Source of the DNA: Saccharina japonica | Lineage: Eukaryota > Sar > Phaeophyceae > Laminariales > Laminariaceae | Reading direction: 5' to 3' | DNA: 64,000 bases | Assembly (NCBI GenBank): GCA_008828725.1 | Contig: MEHQ01000040.1 | Location: 1-64,000, forward strand | Shown here: in pieces, positions 54,577 through 62,661 of the stretch | Layout: each line of letters opens with the position of its first letter | How positions within the stretch are numbered: position 1 is the stretch's first letter | The notes under the pieces: generated by a model | What the model saw: only the letters and a program-made list of their open reading frames with translations | Database searches by the model: none | Told to the model about the DNA's origin: nothing | Made by a program: the position numbers and the translations under genes

Positions 54577-55640
54577 TGTATCAAGTCGAGTCGCCGGACG
54601 GGGAAAACTCCGCCCTTCCAGCGCCCGACGTGCAGCAGGAAGCGGCTCAGGGGCCTAGTTATCCTTGGCTCCCACATTCCTTGCCTCTCGACCGCTCCAA
54701 TGCTTCAATCAATGTTACCGCTCGTGAGCGTGTGTTGTCTTGATCATCACGACTGACTGTCCCCAGAAACATCAGACTTGGACTTGGCTCCATCAACACC
54801 AGTACTGACGGAAAACATCTTCCTGCTCTTTTCTTCGCTTGAAATCCTGCCTCAATACTTATTTACCCGGTACACATCTTATATATACCAGAGATATATA
54901 CGCCACCACCTGTACATATGTACATATCATACGTAAACATGCATATAAGTACAATATGTATTTGGACGAAGCTTACCGTAGGCTCACATTATCACATTAT
55001 CCCCTGCCGTCCTGCTGCCTTCCCCCCCCCCCGCCTTCCTGTTTTACTTGCCGTGCTTGAGCTATGGGAGAAGAGCATGGTCAAAGTGAGAGCTCAGGTA
55101 AAGATGAGAGCGGAGTGGACCAATTGGGGTCTCGCGTTTGGTTTACAATGGCACGAGACAGCCCCCCCGGCTCTCTGTGCCTCCTCCTTAGAGCCCACGC
55201 CGTCGGTTGCCGCGACACCTGCCGTCAACCCGCGTGCCAACGGGGAGGCTGTCGTAGGCCAGTCGACACGTTGGCACGGGGGTTGGTGGCAGGTGTCGGG
55301 GCAATCGACGGCGTGGGCCCTGAAGAGAAGTTAGCGGGGCTGTCTCCTGTCACAGCAAATCAAACGCCGGACCCCAATTGGTCCACTCCGCTCTCATCTT
55401 TTTCATGAGCTCTCACTTTGACCATGCTCTTCACCCATAGCTTAAATACCGCCAATGTCGCCTCCGGTGTGGCAGTCGAAGGCTGAAATGACTTGGCGGT
55501 CCAGGGAGTCAGGTTCGCGAAGGCGGGCAACCGTGAGGGGACATGCTCTCTCTCCCCTGATGGATAACCTTCGCTTTTCTTGGAGCTCGCTCCCAGGCCG
55601 CCATATGCAGGCGACATCAACAGATAGCGGTAAGCGCTAC
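54577..55640 (-). pseudogene. Duplicated coding-like segment, copy 2, split by foldback
   Basis: The minus-strand frame at 55620-55450 reads SPAYGGLGASSKKSEGYPSG, EREHVPSRLPAFANLTPWTA, KSFQPSTATPEATLAVFKLW. It then enters the foldback insertion at about 55445, where its reading is that of the repeat. The segment 54830-54577 reads FPSVLVLMEPSPSLMFLGTV and ALERSRGK before a stop. The same landmarks occur in copy 1 (29658-30150). No family recognised; broken by the insertion and stops. Confidence 0.4.
55063..55445. mobile_element. Near-perfect foldback, ~175-bp arms
   Basis: GCTATGGGAGAAGAGCATGG pairs with the reversed right end GCTATGGGTGAAGAGCATGG. Pairing continues through AGTGAGAGCTCA, GATGAGAGCGGAGTGGACCA, ATTGGGGTC and GAGACAGCCCC, to CCCACGCCGTCGRTTGCC and CGTGCCAACG. 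The central loop is only about 25 bases (55236-55260). Identity of the arms is about 85-90 % by eye. It has no counterpart in copy 1 of the duplication, so it inserted later. Confidence 0.85.
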
Positions 55641-55745
55641 GTACCTATGTATTATACATACTGCTATAGTCGTATGAAAAGGGAAGTAGAGGCGCAGCCA
55701 TGCATTTCTCTCATTTTTTTTGTTTTTATTGTTTTTAATTATATA

Positions 55746-56621
55746 TACGTATACTATGATACGGGGTTTCCTTTATGCTCTTCGACGAGGATGGCGTTGT
55801 TTGTGCATACAAATACCATAGGAATGGTTGTTGTGAAGCTCCGCTGCTCTCTCTCTCTCTTTTACAGCGCTCCTCGGTCTTCTCTCTCTCTCTTTTACGT
55901 ATCTCTCTGTCGTTCTTTCCAATTGGTACTTTCAAGTCTTGTTTTTCTGTGCCGCTGTCTTTGGTTGTAATATCAATATTGTATATAGAGCATGCCCGTC
56001 CCTTTACCGTTTGAGGACTGCTGTACCCCCCTTAGGGTGACGACAGGGGACTATTAATAACCACTTGGAAGGACTATACTTTAGGGTGTATGCTTCTGTA
56101 TCATAGCGCAGTGCTATCAATACAAGGGTTACAAAGGTACCATTATTATCAGTAACAACACGAAACAAGTATTGTTCATCACCCAGCGAGGCGGGGCGGT
56201 CACGTTTAAGCTTCTCGCTACGAGTACTCGTATAATCCAGGACGCGTTTTTGTTTCATTCTGGTTTTGGCAGTACGCAGCTTTTCAGGCGAGATCTGCCT
56301 CACCAATGCTGGGAGAATTTAATTCCAACTTCAGTTTTGGGTTGCGCGCCGCGCGTTTTCCTTCTCGTCCCGACTGCTTTCCGCGTGTTGTGTTTTTAGA
56401 GGGATAAGCCGATATCGCTTTGTCGAGCACATACCTCTTATTTTTTCTTATTTTATTTTTTCAACTTTACGAATGTCACTGCTGTTTCACAACATTTAGG
56501 TCTGCTGTCGCCTGTCGCCCGCGATTCTTTGGCGCTGAAACGTCTTCTCGAAAAAAAAACGTGACTATGAGTTGGTTGGTGCGAAGGAAAACAACAATAG
56601 GTGTACAATAGGTACATAAGT
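55746..56621. other. No gene recognised
   Basis: A CT microsatellite at 55846-55900 and a CTATTAATAA word at 56051. Frames are short and unsupported. Confidence 0.35.
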
Positions 56622-56972
56622 TTTTTTTTTTTTTAAACTTTTTTTCCATCCCATGTATTATCTTCGCCCTTCCTTTCTCTCTCCTTCCTATTGATAGTCG
56701 TAACTCAGATCCGGGGTGATGAGGTAGGTTCTTCTTCCCTTCCTCCCCCACTACAGCAGTTCTTGCCTTGCTTTTTTATCGCGAGAAGATTGCAGCACTT
56801 TCTTCCCTCGTCAACTCTCGTCGAATTGTGCTTACCCATGCTATAATATGCGCTCTCGACAGTTGGTGTCATTTGAAAATAGAAGTCTCCATACGGAGAC
56901 TCGAACCCTGGACCTCCAATCTAACAGGCTTCGTGGATACCTGTTAAGACCACCGGGGCGACCGGCTTGGGC
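56622..56972 (-). repeat. SINE copy 8 (head type C)
   Basis: A T-run (56621-56634) is the tail on the minus strand. The body is full, and the head near 56885-56965 has B box GGGTTCGAGTCTC. The 3' site reads GACTATCAATAGGAAGG (complement of 56684-56700), a footprint word with one substitution. Confidence 0.85.
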
Positions 56973-57459
56973 TTTCTCGAAACTCGCCTCTGGGAGCATT
57001 GTTTTTAGTAGCATAGAGCTTACCACGTATACGAGTGTGCTCCGGAACATGTTTATTCATAGGGCACACTGCTTTGTGCGTAATACTCTGGTAAGGGGCA
57101 AGCTATAGGCAATATCTAGAGACAAGAGGGGGGCAGCCTACGTGCTGTGTGTCATACTCATGCTTCCGATGGTACATGTTTTCATGCTCAAATCGAGCCG
57201 GTTGATGTCATTTGTGTTGATTGATTCGTTACACCGCTGCTGTGTGTTGTCTTGCGCTATATACGAGTATTAGTACATAATACACGGACTATTAATAGTA
57301 TTTACCTGAAACCTGGTAAGTATTAACACGCATATATACGTACGTATATACGTAGACTGCTGTCGTGCTGTACTTTATTCATATCGTATCATGCGTATAA
57401 TACAACTATACAACTGCTGTACATGCGCTGACTGCCCCGGTCGTCAGTTTTTATCTAAT

Positions 57460-57540
57460 TTTATTTTCTCCATCTCATTTATTGTCTTCGCCCTTATTAA
57501 TAATATTAAGAGTCGTAGCTCAGATCCGGGGTCACGAATA
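57460..57540 (-). repeat. SINE copy 9, 3' fragment
   Basis: Only the tail-proximal body (AATGAGATGG, GGGCGAAGACAATAAATG, TGACCCCGGATCTGAG) remains. It is cut off exactly where the AGAGGTGGGCACC end of the next element begins. TTATTAATAATATTAAGAG sits where GACTAGGGAGG is expected. Confidence 0.7.
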
Positions 57541-57745
57541 GAGGTGGGCACCGTTGAAAAAACCCGGTTTAAACCGGTTTTTGGAAATCCAGCAGGCGTG
57601 TACGAGTAGTCGGTTTTTGAAAAAAACGCGTTTTGTTTCGCTGGAAACCGGTTAACCGAAAACCGGATAAAACCGGATAAAAATGGATAAAAACCGGATA
57701 AAACCGGTAGCACCGGACAATTTCTTCTACAACCACCACCAGTAC
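57541..57745 (+). mobile_element. AACCGG-rich hAT-like relic, copy 3
   Basis: TAGAGGTGGGCACCGTTGAA is followed by GGTTTAAACCGGTTTTTGGAAA-type sequence, CCAGCAGGCGTGTACGAG, and tandem AACCGGATAA units, ending ACCACCACCAGTACT. Collinear with 15841-16085. Confidence 0.6.
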
Positions 57746-58100
57746 TTACAATAGGAAAAACTTTCACGTACGACATCTGTATAATAATATATTTTCACTT
57801 TTTTTGGACTCTTTGAAAAAAAAGTTAATTTTAGTCTGAAAACAAAATATATTGAAATTAGTGTGGACATTGTTGTCTTGAAATTAGTGTTGATATTTGT
57901 ACTTGATTTTAGTGTAGGGGTTAGACCGCGCGCAGGAACTCCCTCCAAATACGCTGATCTGCAAGGCATAGAAAACAAAGACAGGAAGCGAGTAATCGCG
58001 AAGAAGAAAGCAAAGGAAGCCAAGAACTTCTCCTTCGGCAGTTCAAGGCTGAGAGTGACTGTCACCTTAGCAGGGTTGGTCTTGCCTGTCGTATATGGCA

Positions 58101-58273
58101 TTGCATTGTCTGCTCTGCTTACTGCACTGAGCGTAGTATCTCTGTGTCGTAGTTTTGTGACCACAGGTTTGGTACCTTTTTAGGACGAAGAATCGGCACG
58201 GACACTGGGTGTACTGGATGTCGACGGGTAGAAAGGAAGGTTTAATGTGAAGAACACACACACACACACACGA
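58101..58273 (+). repeat. GTGAAGAACACAC-tailed repeat, copy 2 (best preserved)
   Basis: TTGCATTGTCTGCTCTGCTT, GTGTCGTAGTTTTGTGACC, GGTTTAATGTGAAGAACAC and a (CA)n tail. See the copy at 7755. Confidence 0.75.
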
Positions 58274-58578
58274 AGAAGATATATATGCCGACCCAAAGAT
58301 TGTGTCCTCCTCATACGGGATGTACATCCTACATGAGGGCATGTAAAATCCGTAAGTACGCGCGATCGAAGTATTACACTCAGCTAGCAAAGATGAGCTT
58401 CGACGAAATCCTCGAGCTCACAGCTGTTGTTTTTTTAATTTTTTTAATATATGCCGAGGAAAGCTTCCGAAGCCCACAAGGTCTATATGTATACGTAGTT
58501 TATAACACGTATGTATGTATATAGACTACAGTATATTATTTCTGTACGCCAATCGTCGTCAGAGGAAGTAGACTAGAT

Positions 58579-58668
58579 AGTAATAAGGGGGTGATACAAT
58601 TGACTTGTTGCTTCTTTAGGAAACGAGGCACTGAGAATGTTTTCCATTCATTTTTCTCTTTCAATAGG
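58579..58668 (+). repeat. 88-base direct repeat, first copy
   Basis: AATAAGGGGGTGATACAATT, GACTTGTTGCTTCTTTAGG, AAACGAGGCACT, TTTTCCATTCATTTTTCTC. Repeated at 58879-58967 with few differences. Confidence 0.9.
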
Positions 58669-58698
58669 ATTGCTATGTTGTGGGCGGTGGGTCGTGGT

Positions 58699-58770
58699 TG
58701 GAGGTGGGCACCGTTAAAAAACCCCGCTTCAAACGGGTTTTTGGAAACCCAACATGCGAACAGCTGACCG
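58699..58770 (+). mobile_element. AACCGG-rich hAT-like relic, copy 4 (5' end)
   Basis: GAGGTGGGCACCGTTAAAAA then AACGGGTTTTTGGAAACCCA. Truncated after about 65 bases. Confidence 0.5.
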
Positions 58771-58784
58771 CTGTTCAATGGAAA

Positions 58785-58885
58785 AAGTAGTGGGGGAGGA
58801 GGGAGAGGAGCCTACTTTGTGACCCCGGATCTGAGTTACGACTAGGGAGGGAGAAAGACACAAGTAAGTGCGAAGATAATAATAA
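58785..58885 (+). repeat. SINE copy 10, 3' fragment
   Basis: GTAGTGGGGGAGGAGGGAGA, CTTTGTGACCCCGGATCTGA, GTTACGACTAGGGAGG, GCGAAGATAATAA. CTAG (58842-58845) is intact: an empty-site reference for the footprint words. Confidence 0.85.
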
Positions 58886-58967
58886 GGGGGTGATACAATT
58901 GACTTGTTGCTTCTTTAGGAAACGAGGCACTAATAATGTTTTCCATTCATTTTTCTCTTTCCTTGTG
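58879..58967 (+). repeat. 88-base direct repeat, second copy
   Basis: Joined to the SINE tail at AATAATAAGG; the first copy is at 58579. Confidence 0.9.
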
Positions 58968-59127
58968 CTTTTGACTTGTCTCTTTATCTTTGTCTTCGTC
59001 TTTTTCCCTTCGTTGCTTTTGACCTTTTGCAGTTACACTGCTCGCAGGCCGGGGGTACATCAGTCACACGGGACCATAGTTCCCTTCCCCCGTATCATGT
59101 CTGCGTTTATAATCGGGGTGGAGGACT

Positions 59128-59215
59128 CGATTTGTTTGCCTGACCGGCGTGAACCCGGCACGGAACACCCCGGCATTATAGGGGCACCAAGATAGAATCA
59201 GGGGGCGTGTACCCC
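59128..59215 (+). repeat. Poly-C repeat family, diverged fragment
   Basis: GTTTGCCTGACCGGCGTGAA, CCCCGGCATTATAGGGGCACC, GTGTACCCCCGATT. Similar to the middle of the family. Confidence 0.4.
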
Positions 59216-59386
59216 CGATTGGTGATGTTGACTTTTCCATTTTTATTTTTACCTTCACATAGCGTGTAGAGGGGAGCGGAGGGCTCCAGACTATCTGTTT
59301 TTGACTGGCTTTGATCGCTTTGCGGACCCTTCGGGTTCCACTTTTATTTCAGTATACCTTTTTTGGGTAAGTTAGCCTGTGACCAC

Positions 59387-59475
59387 GGGAATCGACCGTG
59401 TCAAGTGTTGGATTAGTACGGACAGATGGAGGTACTGGATAGAGAGACCGGCACGGTTTTTAATGTGAAGACAAC
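59387..59475 (+). repeat. GTGAAGAACAC-family repeat, diverged
   Basis: CCTGTGACCACGGG, GGAGGTACTGGATAGAGAG, TTTTTAATGTGAAGACAAC, then an (AAC)n tail. Confidence 0.5.
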
Positions 59476-60007
59476 AACAACAACAATACAGAATAGCATA
59501 CCCCCCCGTAATATATAGGAACACAGCGCTCAACAGCAGTAGATAGAAATGTTTGTACTATTAATACAGTATAGTAGTGTCACAATGTCACAATATTGCT
59601 GCGCGCGTGCGGCACAGGAGGTCAAATGCAGTGAATGTAATGTACTGTCTAGTTCGAATGTATACCCCGCCAAGCCCAGCCCCCCAGGCTACGAGCGTAT
59701 TATAGTATTATAGTATTATATGGCCGATGCTGCAATCGTCAGTTACTTCTGGACAGTTACTCTTGACTTTATACTGTATCAAGTCCTGAAGTGGCTAACA
59801 CGCCAGGCTCACATTGCGTCGGGGGGGGGTATATTATATCACATGATCATATTACAGTATATACAGCAATCAGAACTCCCGATGTACCCAAAAACCATGT
59901 ATACCCCCTTTTTTACACACCCTACCAGGTATTTGGTTCTGATTACTGTGTATAGTGTATAGTGTGTAGTGTGTATGTGTATGCTCCCCCTAAATAGTGC
60001 GGGTAGG

Positions 60008-60062
60008 CGCTATTCGACACTATAGCCCACGAGGGAAGAAAGGGCTGAAACTTTCTAGCATA
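60008..60062 (+). repeat. SINE body fragment
   Basis: CTATTCGACAC, CCCACGAGGGAAGAAAGGGC, TGAAACTTTCTAGCATA correspond to the middle of the SINE body. Confidence 0.5.
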
Positions 60063-60079
60063 TTTAGCTGTAAGCGTGG

Positions 60080-60240
60080 ATGCAGGGGGAGGGAGAAGGG
60101 AGGGGTGTACGAGGAAGGGACAGCCTCAGTCGCGAGGGCGGGAGCGAGGGGGGGAAGGAGGGAGGGAGGGAGAGGGGGAGGGAGATAGGGAGGGAGATGG
60201 GGGAGGAAGAGCGGAGCGGAGGCGAAGGGAGGGAAGATGA
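60080..60240 (+). repeat. GGGA/GGAG purine tract
   Basis: GGGAGGGAGGGAGG-type simple sequence; frames on either strand are compositional artefacts. Confidence 0.85.
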
Positions 60241-60276
60241 GTCTGATGGTTGCATTATAGCGGGGGACATTGGGGG

Positions 60277-60516
60277 GGGGGGGGGGGGGGTGTACTCATG
60301 TTGTGCACGGCCGTAGTCATATGACCATAGACCCTCGCATCCCTACAATGCCGGGACGGAGCGCGTTGGGTTTTCACCAACCAGGCAGACATTGCTTGCA
60401 CCAAGCGCGAAACGCCGTGAGGTATTGGGCGAGTCGCATGGAGGGTGAGCTGCATCCTGCTAAGAACCGCCTCTGAGGCGGACTTGCATATGGACGACAG
60501 CTTCAATGAGTTAATT
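60277..60516 (-). repeat. Poly-C repeat family, copy 5 (full length)
   Basis: On the minus strand: TTGAAGCTGTCGTCCATATG, CATGCGACTCGCCCAATACC, AATGTCTGCCTGGTTGGTG, GAGTACACC plus an 18-base C run. Longest tail of the family. Confidence 0.8.
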
Positions 60517-60537
60517 TAATTTCTGGTGTGGCCACTT

Positions 60538-60942
60538 CCGGAGACAGCAATGGGTTTTACTATGTAACTGCCTCGCGGACGCCTTACCATATTAACACTA
60601 CGTGAAACGACCATTCCCCTTGTGCGGAACAAAGGTTCTCCACCCCGCACAAATGATCTACTCGACCGCCAGCTTTGGTGACCGCCAAAAAAAAATAACA
60701 AAAAAAAAACGGCACCCTGGTTGTCTAGCTCCACGCAGCGAGTGGCGTGTTTTACAGCGTCGTTGCCAACCGACGCCAACCCAACCTATAAATATAATAT
60801 ATGACCACTCCCTGAGACAGAATGGGTATATGTACTGTGTAACTGCCACGTGGGTGCCTTACCACATACACTACTACGTGATATGATCGTTCACCTTGTG
60901 CGGGGTTAAGGTTCTCCACCCCGCGCAAAAGGACCAAACTCG
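60538..60942 (+). repeat. Two ~125-base direct repeats
   Basis: 60538-60665 and 60812-60942 share GAGACAG.AATGGGT, TAACTGCC.CG.GG.GCC, TTACCA.AT..ACACTAC, TTGTGCGG and AAGGTTCTCCACCCCGC, ending CTCGAC. Spacing about 272 bases. The intervening part has A runs. An N is at 60953. Confidence 0.75.
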
Positions 60943-61034
60943 ACGGGGGGGGNGTATTCGGGATAATCGCGGCATGCTGCAGTCGCCGGTGAAGTCTGCC
61001 GGTGAGAGTGTATCAGTGATGCTGTGTTGCCCTT

Positions 61035-61713
61035 TTGTCAGACTTCCTTGTACACCAGATTGTTTTTTTCATGCCACACAGGTATGTTTCTACGTTACGT
61101 AGGCTAGTTCAAGTTGAGTCTAATGTTTTATTCAACCGTCGAAGGCCCACGCCGTTGTTCAGAGATATGTTCGGTATTTTTCCAAACGCGTTATATGATC
61201 CCCTGTCGACCCGTTACCGGACGTTTTGTTTTCCAATTTATGTATACATTTGTTCACCGGAAGTTAGGAAGTTTTGTTTTTATTTTTGTATCTGGGCTTT
61301 AGAGAATCCCAAATTCCTGACAAAAACAGAAGCACACACGCCCTTCGTCAACGGGTCGAATTGGGCTCACAGAATACGTGTGAACAAAAATCAGAATAGA
61401 TAGGTCTCTAACAAGACGCACGTTTGGGCCTTTATGCGGTAAAGGTGTAGATTGTACGGCGTTGCGTCGTGATTACTTAGTTTCAGTATGGGACCAGCTG
61501 TGTTGTTGGATGCGACATACTATTGGTCCAATGATATCAGCGAAAAGGGGCTTACACGAAACGTTTATCATACATATCTTACGAGTCCTGGAACCGTGCA
61601 TAAACAAAAATGACATACATACGAAGAAAAGCGGTTTCTTCCGAGACGAAGGCCTGGCTCTTGTTGACCCCTCTAAAGGCCCGTGGTCGGTAGAGACACA
61701 TTTTCGCCGATAG
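61035..61713 (+). CDS. Two adjoining hypothetical frames, possibly one disrupted gene
   Basis: 61035-61403 reads FNRRRPTPLFRDMFGIFPNA, YDPLSTRYRTFCFPIYVYIC, SPEVRKFCFYFCIWALENPK. 61462-61713 reads YLVSVWDQLCCWMRHTIGPM, ISAKRGLHETFIIHILRVLE, GFFRDEGLALVDPSKGPW. Both have natural-looking composition and lie in a segment more AT-rich than its surroundings, free of known repeats. Stops separate the two parts, so this may be two exons or a frameshifted relic. No homologue recognised; foreign origin (virus or organelle) is possible but not shown. Confidence 0.35.
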
Positions 61714-61852
61714 CGCCAGCCCTACAGTAAGACCTCAATCATCTAAAACACTAGGCACGTTACCCTCTCCACTGCTGATGGCAGTCAGTATGATACCAAA
61801 TATTTGACTACTGCTGTAATCGATACTATAAAAAGAATGCGTGTAGGCACCC

Positions 61853-62030
61853 GTGATCACCGCTGTCGCCACCGCTGTGGGCCATTTGTTTTTCATTGTT
61901 CGCGCGTTGTTTCTAAATATGCCCACCGTGAGTGTTCGATCACCCGCCGAGGCGACGAAAGTCGCGTTTTGTCGCCGGTGGCGTCTTTCGCTTGTTCTCT
62001 TTTACCGTGATATCAAAGGCAGCACAGTGA
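61853..62030 (+). CDS. Exon 1 region of duplicated gene, copy 2
   Basis: Frame AVATAVGHLFFIVRALFLNM, PTVSVRSPAEATKVAFCRRW, RLSLVLFYRDIKGS. Conserved with 36325-36573 (see there). Hydrophobic start followed by a basic patch. Borders not fixed. Confidence 0.4.
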
Positions 62031-62193
62031 GACCGGACAGAAGCACGACGTCGATTTGGTTTCGGGGGAAGGTGGATAGTCCTTGCTTGGGCTCACGTTG
62101 TGTTCCCGCGAGGCGGTAGTAGTTTGAGTGACAGCTTCCTTGCCTTGCACATCGCCCTCCTTCGTCTGTGGCCGGCCGTTCTCTGTTGGTCCA

Positions 62194-62370
62194 AACTCTC
62201 AAGCGCGCGCGACGCAATGGGTGGAAATGTTATGGGTGGCGTCGGGGGAGGAGTCCCGCGAGGGGGCGGACGACCTCCGGGACTTCTTTGCAAAGGTACC
62301 CCCGCTGTTGTACTGTGCGCGAACGCCGTTTTGCTCAGCATATTTGCACCTCAGTTACCCAAATGTTTAA
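62194..62370 (+). CDS. Exon 2 of duplicated gene, copy 2
   Basis: The frame starts SQARATQWVEMLWVASGEES, then REGADDLRDFFAKVPPLLYC, continuing to a stop at 62370. The part up to KVPP aligns with the exon at 36787-36920. A donor-like G/GTACCC lies at 62297, so the later codons may be intronic. Confidence 0.45.
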   Translation, partial: NSQARATQWVEMLWVASGEESREGADDLRDFFAKVPPLLYCARTPFCSAYLHLSYPNV

Positions 62371-62514
62371 TGGATCATCTTGCTCTTACATTTGTGGCCG
62401 AAACGATGCGCGAGGGGTTTATTCAGCGACAACCCCCTTCCCCCCCTCCCCCGGAGAAGGAATTCTCGACTGCAGCTGATATCACGGGTTTCTGCCGCCA
62501 CGAACGGCACGTCC

Positions 62515-62618
62515 AGATTGAATCACTCCTCTGTCCACCTGCCCCGCCGGGCTTCTACAATCCCCCACCAGTGCAACAAAAGCCCCCGATATTCGTGCTG
62601 CTTTCTGCGGTTCTGTAA
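62515..62618 (+). CDS. C-terminal exon of duplicated gene, copy 2
   Basis: VQIESLLCPPAPPGFYNP, PPVQQKPPIFVLLSAVL and TAA at 62616-62618. Synonymous-rich divergence from 37080-37214. The frame is open for another 130 codons upstream (Pro-rich PPSPPPPEKEF at about 62430), so the exon may be longer than in copy 1. Confidence 0.5.
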
Positions 62619-62661
62619 GATCCAGCAGACGAAAAACAAAATTGCCGCTTGTACCCAGCAG

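Larger units (their letters stand above)
48700..55745 (+). repeat. Segmental duplication, copy 2 (first part)
   Basis: Collinear partner of 21200-30240 (anchor pairs listed there), offset by about 24-28 kb. It lacks the ACTCGCGAGT arrays and the SINEs of copy 1. Instead it carries a foldback insertion (55063-55445), the TIR mini-element at 52732 and an AT-rich TCGGTT-containing insertion (53645-54060). Confidence 0.75.

Noticed and set aside
59500..59520. A fifth MITE-A end (CCCCCCGTAATATATAGG)
   Set aside because: Only the right end is visible, with no partner within 150 bases; it could be a relic but is not supported.
60064..60316. Ser/Pro- or Gly/Arg-rich frames over the GGGA tract
   Set aside because: Pure composition effect of the purine tract, open on both strands.
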